From assembly GCF_020171625.1 (NCBI RefSeq), contig NZ_JAIUZY010000004.1:310001-374000 (forward strand): a stretch of 64,000 bases of DNA, given 5' to 3'. The position numbers and the translations under genes are program-made. Below the pieces are notes generated by a model, which did not search any database, was not told where the DNA came from, and worked only from the letters and a program-made list of their open reading frames with translations. The stretch comes from Salipiger bermudensis. GTDB lineage: Bacteria > Pseudomonadota > Alphaproteobacteria > Rhodobacterales > Rhodobacteraceae. The stretch's first letter is position 1. Each line of letters begins with the position of its first letter. Below, one piece after another: positions 25,773 to 34,059 of this stretch.

Positions 25773-26717
25773 ATGAGATACACGCTGCGCCAGATCGAAT
25801 ATTTCGTCGCCACCGCCGAAGCCGGGTCGATCACGCTTGCGGCGGAGCGCATCCATGTCTCGCCGCCCTCGATCTCCGCGGCGATCTCGCAGCTCGAGGC
25901 CGAGCTTGGCGCGCAGCTTTTCCTGCGCCGGCACGCGCAGGGGCTGTCGCTGACCCGCGTGGGGCGCGCGCTGCTGGTCGATGCCAAGCAGCTGCTCGAT
26001 CAGGCGCAGAAGCTCTACCAGACCGCCTCCGAAGCATCCGAGACGGTGGCCGGGACGCTGTCGCTCGGCTGCCTGCTGACCTTCGCGCCAATGGTGCTTC
26101 CGGCCATCGCGCATAGCTTCAGCACCGCCTTTCCCGGCGCGCAGGTGCTGCCCGATGTCGCCGATCACGAACGCCTGCTGCACCGGCTGGAGCGCGCCGA
26201 GCTCGACCTCGCGCTGAGCTATGACCTGCACCTGCCCGACGGCTTCAGCTTCACGCCGCTGGCCCGGCTGGCGCCGTTTGCCATGCTGGCCGAGACCGAT
26301 CCTCTGGCACAGGCGCCCGAGGTGACGCTGGACGAGCTGGCCGCACGCGACCTGATCCTGCTCGACCTGCCGCTCTCGCGCGACTATTTCCTCTCGCTCT
26401 TCGCGCGGGCGGGGCTGACGCCACGGGTTTCGGCGCGGCTGCAGCAGATGGATGTGATCCGCACCATGGTCGCGAACGGCTTCGGCTACACCATCGCGAA
26501 TATCCGTCCGAAATCTCGCCACGCGCTTGACGGGCGGGCGGTGGTGCGGGTGCCCATCGCCGGCGACCAGCAGCCGCTGCGGCTGGGTCTCGTCCACGTC
26601 GCCCGACAGGAGCCGACCCGGCTTTTGCGCAGTTTCATGGAACATTGCGCGCGGGAGATCTCGGACAGCCGCATCCCGGGCATGGACGCGCCGCCCGCCG
26701 GGACCGACCCGAGCTGA
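25773..26717 (+). CDS. LysR-family transcriptional regulator
   Basis: 314 aa. The N-terminal helix-turn-helix starts MRYTLRQIEYFVATAEAGSI and includes SPPSISAAISQLEAELG; the substrate-binding domain spans about 90-300 (LSLGCLLTFAPMVLPAI onward). Start ATG 25773. It reads in the same direction as the hyu arm, so it may be its last gene and a second regulator, though a separate promoter in the 92-bp gap is possible. Confidence 0.9.
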   Translation: MRYTLRQIEYFVATAEAGSITLAAERIHVSPPSISAAISQLEAELGAQLFLRRHAQGLSLTRVGRALLVDAKQLLDQAQKLYQTASEASETVAGTLSLGCLLTFAPMVLPAIAHSFSTAFPGAQVLPDVADHERLLHRLERAELDLALSYDLHLPDGFSFTPLARLAPFAMLAETDPLAQAPEVTLDELAARDLILLDLPLSRDYFLSLFARAGLTPRVSARLQQMDVIRTMVANGFGYTIANIRPKSRHALDGRAVVRVPIAGDQQPLRLGLVHVARQEPTRLLRSFMEHCAREISDSRIPGMDAPPAGTDPS

Positions 26718-26723
26718 GCGCCC

Positions 26724-28010
26724 TCAGCCCGCCTTCGCGACCGGACGCGCGCCGTCGCGTGCGGCCTCGTCATAGACGGTGTAGCTCGCCTGTATCGCGA
26801 TCTGATCGGCGACGTGGCGGGCGTCGTGCCAGACGCCCCAGATAAAGCTCGATCCCCGGCGCGACTGCCACGGCAACCCGAGGAAGTAGATCCCCGGCTC
26901 CTCCGAGACCCCGCGCTGATGCCGCGGCACGCCCCGTTCGTCGAACGTGTCGACCTCGAGCCAGCCGTAATCCACGGCATAGCCGGTGGCCCAGATCACC
27001 GAGGTGATGCCAGCCTCGTCCAGATCCAGCGCGGTGACCGGGTTGGTCAGGCAGTCGGGCTCGGGTCCGAAGTCCCGCGCCTCCGGCTCCTCCGGCAGGT
27101 CAAGCCCGTTGCGCGCGACATAGGCATCGGCCTCGTCGAGCAGGGAGAGGTAATTCTCGTCACCGCGCTGCACCTGCAGCGCCACGTCGTCGGCAAAGCG
27201 CAGCGTGCCGCCCTCCTCAGACAAGGTGCGACCGAGCAGCGTGATGCCCTGCGCCGCGAGCCTGCGGAAATCCACCGTCTCGCCCCCGCGCGCACCGCTC
27301 ACCGCGATGGTGACATGCTCGCGGCCCGGCTCTTGCGCGGCGAGGTCCCATTTGCCGAGCACTCCCAGCCACCAGACGAAGTCGCGTCCGCGGTAGCGGC
27401 GCGGCGGGCGGTCGTGCGGCCCGACCGAGAGGAAGACCTTGCGGCCCGCACGCGACAGCTCGTCGGCGATCTGGACGCCGGACGAGCCCGCCCCCACCAC
27501 CAGAACCGCGCCGTCGGGCAACTGCGCGGGATTGCGGTAGCTGTTGGAATGGATCTGCAGCAGGCCGTCGCGCGGGGCGATCACCTCCGGCATCACCGGG
27601 CGCTGGAACGGCCCGGTCGCGGCGACCACGTTTCGCGCCTCGATCGGCCCCTCGGAGGTCTCGACCCGGAAGCCCCGCTGGCCCTCGAGACGCCGCACCG
27701 ACGTAACCTCGACCCCGCAGCGCAGCGGGGCGCCGATCTGCTCGGCATATTGCACGAAGTAGTCGGCGACCTGCTCCTTCGCGACAAAGGCCTCGCCATC
27801 GCCACCGGGGAAATCGAGGCCGGGAAAGCGGTCATGCCATGCCGGACCGTTGGCGACGAGGCTGTCCCAGCGCTCCGAGCGCCAGCGCTCGGCGATGCGG
27901 GCGCGCTCGAGCACCAGATGCGGGATGCCGGCGCGGCCCAGATGCTCGCTCATTGCGATCCCGGCCTGCCCGCCCCCGACCACAAGGGTGTCGATCGTCT
28001 CGAGTGTCAT
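26724..28010 (-). CDS. Flavin-containing monooxygenase-like NAD(P)/FAD oxidoreductase
   Basis: 428-aa protein with two dinucleotide folds: FAD motif VGGGQAGIAMSEHL near residue 11 and NADPH motif VVGAGSSGVQIADEL near 170. A Baeyer-Villiger/FMO-like FATGY-type segment is present as VIWATGYAVDYGW. Substrate unknown; similar proteins oxidise amines, ketones or sulfides. It converges with the LysR gene with only 6 bp between the stops. Confidence 0.85.
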   Translation of the reverse strand: MTLETIDTLVVGGGQAGIAMSEHLGRAGIPHLVLERARIAERWRSERWDSLVANGPAWHDRFPGLDFPGGDGEAFVAKEQVADYFVQYAEQIGAPLRCGVEVTSVRRLEGQRGFRVETSEGPIEARNVVAATGPFQRPVMPEVIAPRDGLLQIHSNSYRNPAQLPDGAVLVVGAGSSGVQIADELSRAGRKVFLSVGPHDRPPRRYRGRDFVWWLGVLGKWDLAAQEPGREHVTIAVSGARGGETVDFRRLAAQGITLLGRTLSEEGGTLRFADDVALQVQRGDENYLSLLDEADAYVARNGLDLPEEPEARDFGPEPDCLTNPVTALDLDEAGITSVIWATGYAVDYGWLEVDTFDERGVPRHQRGVSEEPGIYFLGLPWQSRRGSSFIWGVWHDARHVADQIAIQASYTVYDEAARDGARPVAKAG

Positions 28011-28160
28011 CCGCGCGTCCTCCGTGCCGGGGCGCTGCTGCGCCCGAATATCTCGGCTTCCGTGATACGGAGAGGGGTGGCTTCGGAAAATGACAATCTG
28101 CCGCAGCTCTGCTTCGGCAAAACCTATTCAAGGAACGCCGCCCAGTAGGAGGGCGGCAGG

Positions 28161-28478
28161 TCAGCGCCGGAGGAGAAGCCGCAGATCGGTCTTCTTCTGG
28201 GCGTCGCTGTAATCGCCGTGGATGATGGCGCGCACCCGCCCCCATTTCTCCGGCGGGATGGTGGTGGGGTCGGTGCCCGGAAGCAGGAAGACCACTTCCT
28301 GCTGCTCACCGGTAGTGAGCGCGTTGGGCCGCCCCATGCTCATCGCGAGCCGCTCCGTCGACGTGCCGGAGGCCCGTTCGGCAACCGGGGTCTGGTCGAT
28401 GCGGCCATGGTTGCGCGCGGCCTGCGCCGCACCGGCCACCGTCACCGCGGCGGCAAGAAGAAAGATGAGACGTTTCAT
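28161..28478 (-). CDS. Small secreted protein of unknown function
   Basis: 105 aa. Signal peptide MKRLIFLLAAAVTVAGAAQA, mature part basic and hydrophilic (PPEKWGRVRAIIHGDYSDAQKKTDLRLLLRR). No family recognised. AAAGGCAG lies upstream of the ATG. It stands alone between the monooxygenase and the ATP-sulfurylase terminator. The 150-bp gap on its downstream side (28011-28160) shows only a GC-rich stretch without a clear feature. Confidence 0.6.
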   Translation of the reverse strand: MKRLIFLLAAAVTVAGAAQAARNHGRIDQTPVAERASGTSTERLAMSMGRPNALTTGEQQEVVFLLPGTDPTTIPPEKWGRVRAIIHGDYSDAQKKTDLRLLLRR

Positions 28479-28582
28479 GGCCGGCTGCCTTTTTGTCGTT
28501 TGCCACGAGGATAGCCCATCGCGCGCGACGAACAAGCCGGGCCTCTCGCGCCATCGGCGCCGCCCCGCTGGCGACCACACGC

Positions 28583-28615
28583 AAAAAGGGCCACGCGCGG
28601 TGTCGCGCGTGGCCC
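28583..28615 (-). terminator. Terminator of the sat/cysC gene
   Basis: Perfect 12-bp stem (28588-28599 / 28604-28615), 4-base loop and, on the minus strand, TTTTT at 28587-28583. It lies 25 bp after the sat stop. Confidence 0.85.
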
Positions 28616-28639
28616 CTGCACTTTCGGCGTGTCGCTGGC

Positions 28640-30352
28640 TCAGTGGCCGGCGATCAGGCCCATGCTCTCGAGCTTCAGGATCACCTGATGCGCGCAGTTG
28701 TCGACATCGGTGCCCTCGGTCTCGACCCGCAGCTCCGGGTTGGCCGGAACGTCGTAGGGGTCGGAGATGCCGGTGAACTCCTTGATCTTGCCTTCGCGCG
28801 CCAGCTTGTAGAGGCCCTTGCGGTCGCGGCGCTCGCATTCCTCGATCGTGGTCGCCACGTGCACCTCGATGAAGGCACCGAACTGCTCGACGTCCTCGCG
28901 CACCGCGCGGCGGGTGGCCGCGTAGGGAGCGATGGGCGCGCAGATCGCGATGCCGCCGTTCTTGGTGATCTCGGAAGCCACATAGCCGATGCGGCGGATG
29001 TTGAGGTCGCGGTGCTCCTTCGAGAAGCCCAGCTCGGAGCTGAGGTTCTTGCGCACGATGTCACCGTCGAGGAGGGTCACCGGACGGCCGCCCATCTCCA
29101 TCAGCTTGGTCATCAGAGCGTTGGCGATGGTCGACTTGCCCGAGCCCGAGAAGCCGGTGAAGAACACCGTGAAGCCCTGCTTCGAGCGCGGCGGCTTGGT
29201 GCGGCGCAGCTCGGCGACCACCTCGGGGAACGAGAACCACTCGGGGATCTCGAGGCCTTCCTGAAGACGACGGCGCAGCTCGGTGCCCGAGATGTTCAGG
29301 ATGTTGACGCTGTCCTTGTCGGCGATCTCGTCGGCGGGCTCATACTGGGCGCGCTCTTCGACGTAGACCATGTGTTTGAACGGCACCATCTCGATGCCCA
29401 TTTCCTCTTCGTGCTGCTTGAAGAGCTCCTGCGCGTCATAGGGGCCGTAGAAGTCTTCGCCGGCGGAGTTCTTGCCCGGGCCCGCGTGGTCGCGACCGAC
29501 GATGAAGTGGGTCACACCGAAGTTCTTGCGGATCAGGCCGTGCCAGACCGCCTCGCGCGGGCCTGCCATGCGCATGGCGAGCGGCAGCAGCGACATCGAG
29601 GTGGTCGAGGCCGGGTACTTGTCGAGCACCGCCTCGTAGCACCGCACGCGGGTGAAGTGATCGACGTCGCCGGGCTTGGTCATGCCGACGACCGGGTGGA
29701 TCAGCAGGTTGGCCTGCGATTCACGCGCGGCGCGGAAGGTCAGCTCCTGGTGGGCGCGGTGCAGGGGGTTGCGGGTCTGGAACGCCACCACCTTGCGCCA
29801 GCCGAGCTTGCGGAAATAGGCGCGCAGCTCGTTGGGCGTGTCGCGGCGGGCGCGGAAGTCGTAGTGCACCGGCTGCTGGATGCCGGTGACCGGGCCGCCC
29901 AGATAGATCTTGCCGGCGGTGTTGTGCAGGTAGTTGACCGCCGGGTGCGCATCGTCATCGGCGCCGAAGACCTTCTCGGCTTCCTTGGACTTGTTCGGCT
30001 CCCACTTGTCGGTCACGGTCATGGTGGCGAGGATCACGCCTTCCTGATCGCGCAGGGCGATGTCCTGACCGATCTCGATGGTGTCGGCGAAGTCTTCCTT
30101 CACGTCGAGGGTGATCGGCATCGGCCACAGCGTGCCGTCGGCCAGACGCATGTCGTCGACCACGCCGTTGTAGTCCTCTTCACCGAGGAAGCCCTTCAGC
30201 GGGTAGAAGCCGCCATTCATCAGCAGCTCGAGGTCGCAGATCTGGCGCGGGGTCAGATCGTGCGAGGTCAGCTCGCCGGCTTCGACCTTGAGCTTCTGGG
30301 CGCTGTCGTACGAGACGAACAGCTCGGGAATGGGGGCGAGATTGTTCTGCAT
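28640..30352 (-). CDS. sat/cysC: Bifunctional sulfate adenylyltransferase / adenylylsulfate kinase
   Basis: 570-aa enzyme making PAPS from sulfate and ATP in two steps. ATP-sulfurylase part ~1-385: QTRNPLHRAHQ (active-site QxRN and HxxH), GRDHAGPG. APS-kinase part ~390-570: P-loop FTGFSGSGKST, LLDGDIVRKNLSSELGFS. I place the start at ATG 30352, which has AGGA 8 bases upstream and where family homology starts. The same frame stays open through a 122-residue MarR-like domain, so a 692-aa fusion is also possible. PAPS may feed cysteine synthesis or sulfated polysaccharide. Confidence 0.92.
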   Translation of the reverse strand: MQNNLAPIPELFVSYDSAQKLKVEAGELTSHDLTPRQICDLELLMNGGFYPLKGFLGEEDYNGVVDDMRLADGTLWPMPITLDVKEDFADTIEIGQDIALRDQEGVILATMTVTDKWEPNKSKEAEKVFGADDDAHPAVNYLHNTAGKIYLGGPVTGIQQPVHYDFRARRDTPNELRAYFRKLGWRKVVAFQTRNPLHRAHQELTFRAARESQANLLIHPVVGMTKPGDVDHFTRVRCYEAVLDKYPASTTSMSLLPLAMRMAGPREAVWHGLIRKNFGVTHFIVGRDHAGPGKNSAGEDFYGPYDAQELFKQHEEEMGIEMVPFKHMVYVEERAQYEPADEIADKDSVNILNISGTELRRRLQEGLEIPEWFSFPEVVAELRRTKPPRSKQGFTVFFTGFSGSGKSTIANALMTKLMEMGGRPVTLLDGDIVRKNLSSELGFSKEHRDLNIRRIGYVASEITKNGGIAICAPIAPYAATRRAVREDVEQFGAFIEVHVATTIEECERRDRKGLYKLAREGKIKEFTGISDPYDVPANPELRVETEGTDVDNCAHQVILKLESMGLIAGH

Positions 30353-30718
30353 GAATCTGGTCCTGTTAGTGGAGGGGACGTAGCTGCTGGCGGTCCCGGT
30401 CAGTTCGGCGTGAAGTGCCTGATACTCGAGGAACTTCCGCGCCAGAAAACGGTCCGTGAGCCGGGCCTTCTCAGCCGCACCGCGCGAAGTCAGGGAATAG
30501 GCGAAGCGCTGGCGCCGGTCCGGCCCCGAGCGTTCGCTGATGGTGATGAACCCGGCTTCGGCTGCGGCCCGAAGCTGCGCATTGAGACTGCCCAGAGACA
30601 CGCCGATGGCCGAGGAGATTTCCCGCTGCGATGCGTGCGGTGCGACGTCGACGTGACGCAACAGCCGGAACAGCGGGCCTTCCTCATCGGTAATCGGTTT
30701 TGCACCCGGGGTGGACAT
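30353..30718 (-). CDS. MarR-like (EPS-associated type) DNA-binding domain, in frame with sat/cysC
   Basis: 122-residue segment from ATG 30718 that runs into sat/cysC without a stop. Winged-helix pattern: FRLLRHVDVAPHASQREIS, then GVSLGSLNAQLRAA (recognition helix), wing near RRQRFAYSLTSRG, and tail FLARKFLEYQALH. It resembles the short 'EPS-associated MarR' regulators, normally free ~110-aa proteins. So it is either the N-terminal part of a true regulator-enzyme fusion or a gene that lost its stop. A palindrome at 30738-30751 upstream could be its own operator. The ribosome site of this start is weak. Confidence 0.7.
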
Positions 30719-30737
30719 AATAGACGACTCAAAGTGT

Positions 30738-30751
30738 GTTCACGGGTGAAC
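30738..30751. promoter_or_regulatory. Palindrome before the MarR-like start, candidate operator
   Basis: GTTCAC-GG-GTGAAC has two exact 6-bp inverted arms. It lies 20 bp upstream of the MarR-like ATG, a usual place for an autoregulatory MarR site. Role inferred from position. Confidence 0.45.
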
Positions 30752-30903
30752 GCATTGCACAGACCGCGACACCAGAAAAGGGAAAATTGCTGCAGTCGCA
30801 CAATTCCGCCACCCGCGGCGCTTGCCGTTGCCCGGATGTATTGCAACCCCACTTCAACCGGCGATTGTCGCTTCTGCGAGAACAGCGCGCACGGGGCAAA
30901 ACG

Positions 30904-30929
30904 AAAAAGGGCGCGCCAGCGGCACGCCC
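30904..30929 (-). terminator. Terminator of trxB
   Basis: 9-bp stem (30909-30917 / 30921-30929, one G-T pair), 3-base loop and a T run on the minus strand (30908-30904), 26 bp after the trxB stop. Confidence 0.8.
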
Positions 30930-30954
30930 CTTTATCACTCAAGGTCTTTCCAGT

Positions 30955-31959
30955 TCAGCCGGCGACCGGGTTCACCGCGCCGTAGCCCAGCGGCTCGGAG
31001 ACGTCCTTGCCCTCGTCCATGCCCTGCTCGGCCAGCCAGCGCTCGGCCTCGAGCGCCGCCATGCAGCCCATGCCGGCGCTGGTGACCGCCTGCCGGTACT
31101 TGTGGTCGGTCAGGTCGCCGGCAGCGAAGACGCCGGGGATCGAGGTCGCGGTGCTGTCGGGCTGGGTCTTCACGTAGCCGCCCATATGGGTCTCGAGCAC
31201 GTCCTTCACCAGTTCGTTTGCCGGCGCGTGGCCGATGGCGATGAAGACGCCCTTGCAGGGGATCTCAGTGATCTCGCCGGTCTGCACGTTCTTGGCGCGG
31301 ACAGCGGTGACACCCTTGGGGCTGCCCTCCCCCACCACTTCCTCGAGCGCATGATGCCAGAGCGGCACGATCTTCTCGTGCTTGAGCAGGCGGTCCTGCA
31401 GGATCTTCTCGGCGCGCAGCTCGTCGCGGCGGTGGATGAGGGTCACCTTGCTGGCGAAGTTGGTCAGGAACAGCGCCTCTTCCACGGCGGTGTTGCCGCC
31501 GCCGACCACCACGATCTCCTGACCGCGATAGAAGAAGCCGTCGCAGGTGGCACAGGCCGAGACGCCGAAGCCCTTGTAGGCTTCCTCGGACTCGAGCCCC
31601 AGCCACTTGGCGCGGGCGCCGGTGGCGAGAATCACGGCGTCGGCGGTGTAGGTGGTGCCGCTGTCGCCATGCGCCACGAAGGGCCGCACGTCGAGGTCGA
31701 GCTTGGTGATGATGTCCCCGATGATCTCGGTGCCCATGGCGCGGGCGTGGGCCTCCATGTTGACCATCAACTCGGGGCCCTGCACCTCGGTATGGCCGGG
31801 CCAGTTCTCGACCTCGGTGGTGGTGGTGAGCTGACCGCCCGGCTCGAGCCCCTGCACGAGGATCGGCTCGAGCATGGCGCGCGAGGCATAGACCCCGGCG
31901 GTGTAGCCGGCCGGGCCGGAGCCGATGATCAGGACCTTGGTGTGGCGGGTATCGGACAT
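30955..31959 (-). CDS. trxB: Thioredoxin-disulfide reductase
   Basis: 334-aa flavoprotein that reduces thioredoxin with NADPH in the cytoplasm. FAD motif [12 protein letters not shown] at 11-22; redox pair Cys136-Ala-Thr-Cys139 (SACATCDG); NADPH motif [14 protein letters not shown]-terminal FAD contact [10 protein letters not shown]. The start at 31959 has GAGG nine bases upstream; an ATG at 31977 is in frame but poorly placed. It is divergent from an Lrp-type gene, an arrangement often seen in this family. Confidence 0.95.
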   Translation of the reverse strand: MSDTRHTKVLIIGSGPAGYTAGVYASRAMLEPILVQGLEPGGQLTTTTEVENWPGHTEVQGPELMVNMEAHARAMGTEIIGDIITKLDLDVRPFVAHGDSGTTYTADAVILATGARAKWLGLESEEAYKGFGVSACATCDGFFYRGQEIVVVGGGNTAVEEALFLTNFASKVTLIHRRDELRAEKILQDRLLKHEKIVPLWHHALEEVVGEGSPKGVTAVRAKNVQTGEITEIPCKGVFIAIGHAPANELVKDVLETHMGGYVKTQPDSTATSIPGVFAAGDLTDHKYRQAVTSAGMGCMAALEAERWLAEQGMDEGKDVSEPLGYGAVNPVAG

Positions 31960-32268
31960 GGGGCAATCCTCGGTCAAAGCGTTTCGCGCTCATATAGTCG
32001 GCTTGCCGCGGCAGCGAAAGCCCCGCCCCGAAGCGCTTGCCGTTTGCGCCGCAGCGCGGCATAAGGCGCGCGAACCGCCCCGCCGTCGCGGCCGAACCGA
32101 TGTTCGCGCCAACAGCCGCCACGGCGCGCGCCTCAACCTGACAGTGTGCCGATGGAATTTTCAGCGCTTTAACGCATGAGAACTTAATATTCTTTCGCAA
32201 AAGTGAAACTTTATTGCGCCACGCAGCCGGGATGGTATAACAATCGCGAAATGAAAAGAGGTATGACG
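31960..32268. promoter_or_regulatory. Divergent trxB / lrp-type intergenic region
   Basis: 309 bp without a gene. The part near the Lrp-type gene (about 32175-32215) is unusually AT-rich, the kind of site Lrp proteins bind. GAGGTATGACG before ATG 32269 is the likely ribosome site. TATATGAGCG-like sequence on the minus strand near 31990-32000 may be part of the trxB promoter. No RNA gene is evident. Confidence 0.35.
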
Positions 32269-32769
32269 ATGCCCGGACACCGGCTCGATCCGATCGATCG
32301 CAAGATTTTGGCGGAGCTTCAGGCCGATGGCCGCATGACCAATGTCGAGCTTGCCAAACGCGTCGGAATTTCTGCCCCGCCCTGCCTGCGCCGGGTGCGC
32401 ACGCTCGAGGAGCAGGGCTTCATCCGAGGCTACCACGCCGAAGTCGATCCGCGCGAGCTGGGCTTCGAGGTTCAGGTCTTTGCCTCGGTCGGGCTGCAGA
32501 GCCAGGCCGAAAGCGACCTGCGCGCCTTCGAGGAACGCTGCCGCAACTGGCCGCTCGTGCGCGAGTGCCACATGCTCAACGGCGAGGTCGACTTCATCCT
32601 GAAATGCGTGGCGCCCGATCTGTCGACCTTCCAGAGCTTCCTGACCGGAGAGCTGCTCACCGCCGAGAATGTCGGCAGTGTGAAGACCTCGCTGGTGATC
32701 CGGGGCGCCAAGGACGAGCCGGGTGTGCCGTTCGACGTGCTCGAGGAACGGCTGAGCCGCTCCGCCTGA
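32269..32769 (+). CDS. Lrp/AsnC-family transcriptional regulator
   Basis: 166 aa. AsnC-type helix-turn-helix at about 5-60 (LDPIDRKILAELQADGRMTNVELAKRVGIS split over two helices, then PPCLRRVRTLEEQGFI) and RAM effector domain at about 70-150. Three in-frame ATGs lie at 32251, 32263 and 32269; the last is best spaced from AGAGG. It probably controls amino-acid metabolism and itself, and may control trxB. Confidence 0.9.
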   Translation: MPGHRLDPIDRKILAELQADGRMTNVELAKRVGISAPPCLRRVRTLEEQGFIRGYHAEVDPRELGFEVQVFASVGLQSQAESDLRAFEERCRNWPLVRECHMLNGEVDFILKCVAPDLSTFQSFLTGELLTAENVGSVKTSLVIRGAKDEPGVPFDVLEERLSRSA

Positions 32770-32784
32770 GCCGCCCCTAGCGGA

Positions 32785-33579
32785 TTATCGAGACTGACGT
32801 CCGTCAATCGCCTTGCGCGTTGTGCGCGCGAGGCAGAGCGCGCCGAAATCCTCGGCCTGGCCGATATTCGGGAACAGCGACAGGAACAGCGCCGTACCGC
32901 TCTCGCCCATGGCGTGGGCGAGCGTCCGGCCCGGATGGTAGCTCTCCATCTCGATGCCGCCGATGCGGATGGTGGCGTGCCGCCCCAGCATCAGGTGATA
33001 AAGCTGGACCGAGCTTGCCGGGGCCACGTCGACGATGCGCGCGCCGTCGGCGAAATCCGCCACCGGCACCAACACCCTCTCGTGCGCGGTCCGCGATGTC
33101 AGCCGCTCGGAGCGCATCACCATGCGCGCCGCCGGTCCGACGACCACGTCAGCCATCGGGCACCCCGGGCCAAAGCCCTCGGCGGTGATGCGCGACAGCG
33201 ACGTCTGCATCCTGGCATCATCCGACGCTGCAGGCTCATAGGTGGTCGAGCCGATCCAGGTGACCGGCTGCACGCCGGCACTGCTCTCGACCTCGTCGCC
33301 GGGCAGCAGATCCTCGATGGCGACCGGGCCGCTCACGGTAGGGATCAGCGTGCCACGCGGGAACGCCGTGAAGGCCTCTTCGAAAATCGGCTCGGCGGGG
33401 GCCATCTGGCTTCTGAAGGAAATCGTGAGATCGGGCATCAGCGCCGCGGTCTCGTAGGTGCGCATCGGAACCGAACTTCGTCTGGGGCGCGGCTCGGCAC
33501 GGAGCGGAACGGACCTGCGGGAGGTTTCAAAAGAGGCCGAAAACGGCGCGGCCTTGGAGGACTGGTTAACACGAGACAC
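32785..33579 (-). CDS. Hint-domain protein with degenerate catalytic Cys
   Basis: 264 aa. A Hedgehog/intein-type (Hint) domain spans about 85-230: FPRGTLIPTVSGPVAIEDLLPGDEVES, then VQPVTWIGS, and late LYHLMLGRHATIRIGGIEMESYHPG. In active Hint domains a Cys precedes the FxxGT motif; here it is Ala (TAFPRGTLI), so self-cleavage is doubtful. Such short Hint proteins are frequent in Rhodobacteraceae and their role is unknown. I start at GTG 33579, preceded by AAAGGTG; ATG 33465 is an alternative. Confidence 0.72.
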   Translation of the reverse strand: MSRVNQSSKAAPFSASFETSRRSVPLRAEPRPRRSSVPMRTYETAALMPDLTISFRSQMAPAEPIFEEAFTAFPRGTLIPTVSGPVAIEDLLPGDEVESSAGVQPVTWIGSTTYEPAASDDARMQTSLSRITAEGFGPGCPMADVVVGPAARMVMRSERLTSRTAHERVLVPVADFADGARIVDVAPASSVQLYHLMLGRHATIRIGGIEMESYHPGRTLAHAMGESGTALFLSLFPNIGQAEDFGALCLARTTRKAIDGRQSR

Positions 33580-33605
33580 GTCAGCACCTTTAAAGAACCG
33601 GTCAC

Positions 33606-33623
33606 GTCGGTGTTGGCACCGAC
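33606..33623 (-). promoter_or_regulatory. Hairpin in the leader of the Hint gene
   Basis: Perfect 7-bp stem GTCGGTG / CACCGAC with a TTGG loop, between the proposed promoter and the ribosome site. It may affect translation or mRNA stability. Confidence 0.4.
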
Positions 33624-33656
33624 AACAATAAATGAACCGATGTAAACGAACGAAAT

Positions 33657-33687
33657 GAAATAGGCCCCAAAACCCGGGGCATGTCAA
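33657..33687 (-). promoter_or_regulatory. Promoter of the Hint-domain gene
   Basis: On the minus strand, TTGACA (33687-33682) and TATTTC (33662-33657) or CTATTT one base earlier, spacer 18-19 bp. It stands in an AT-rich part of the 480-bp gap 33580-34059. The rest of that gap holds an inverted repeat (ATGCCAGC 33846-33853, GCTGGCAT 33874-33881) and no supported gene. Confidence 0.45.
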
Positions 33688-34059
33688 AGAATAAACGGTT
33701 GTGCGCGAACAAACGCCAGCAATCAAATTAAAAGACAGCGAGTGTTTCGCTCTCAACATCATCGCACCGAACCTTGGCAAAACTGAGGCGAATCGAGCCG
33801 CAGATCGGGCTATTGCAGGATCGGGGCCTACCTGCGGGGCACGCGATGCCAGCTTGGCTTAGCCTCCGCCCTGGCTGGCATGCCGGTTGCGGCGTCCGAG
33901 TTGACGAAACGGTCCATGCCATGGCGATTGCGCGTGGTTCTCAAGCTCTTAGCAGCACCATTCCGCGTGCGGGGTATTCCGGTGCATGGCCGGAGACTCG
34001 CCGTTCAGAAGAGGCGCCGAACTTTCGGCAGCGCCCGGGCTCTGCGTCCGGAACCGGGA

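Noticed and set aside
30353-30718. MarR-like segment as a plain pseudogene
   Set aside because: The domain is complete, free of stops and has a well-placed upstream palindrome; fusion or re-used domain is at least as likely.
28493-30985. Plus-strand 830-residue frame opposite sat/cysC
   Set aside because: Antisense to a highly conserved enzyme and crosses its terminator; no ribosome site or domain.
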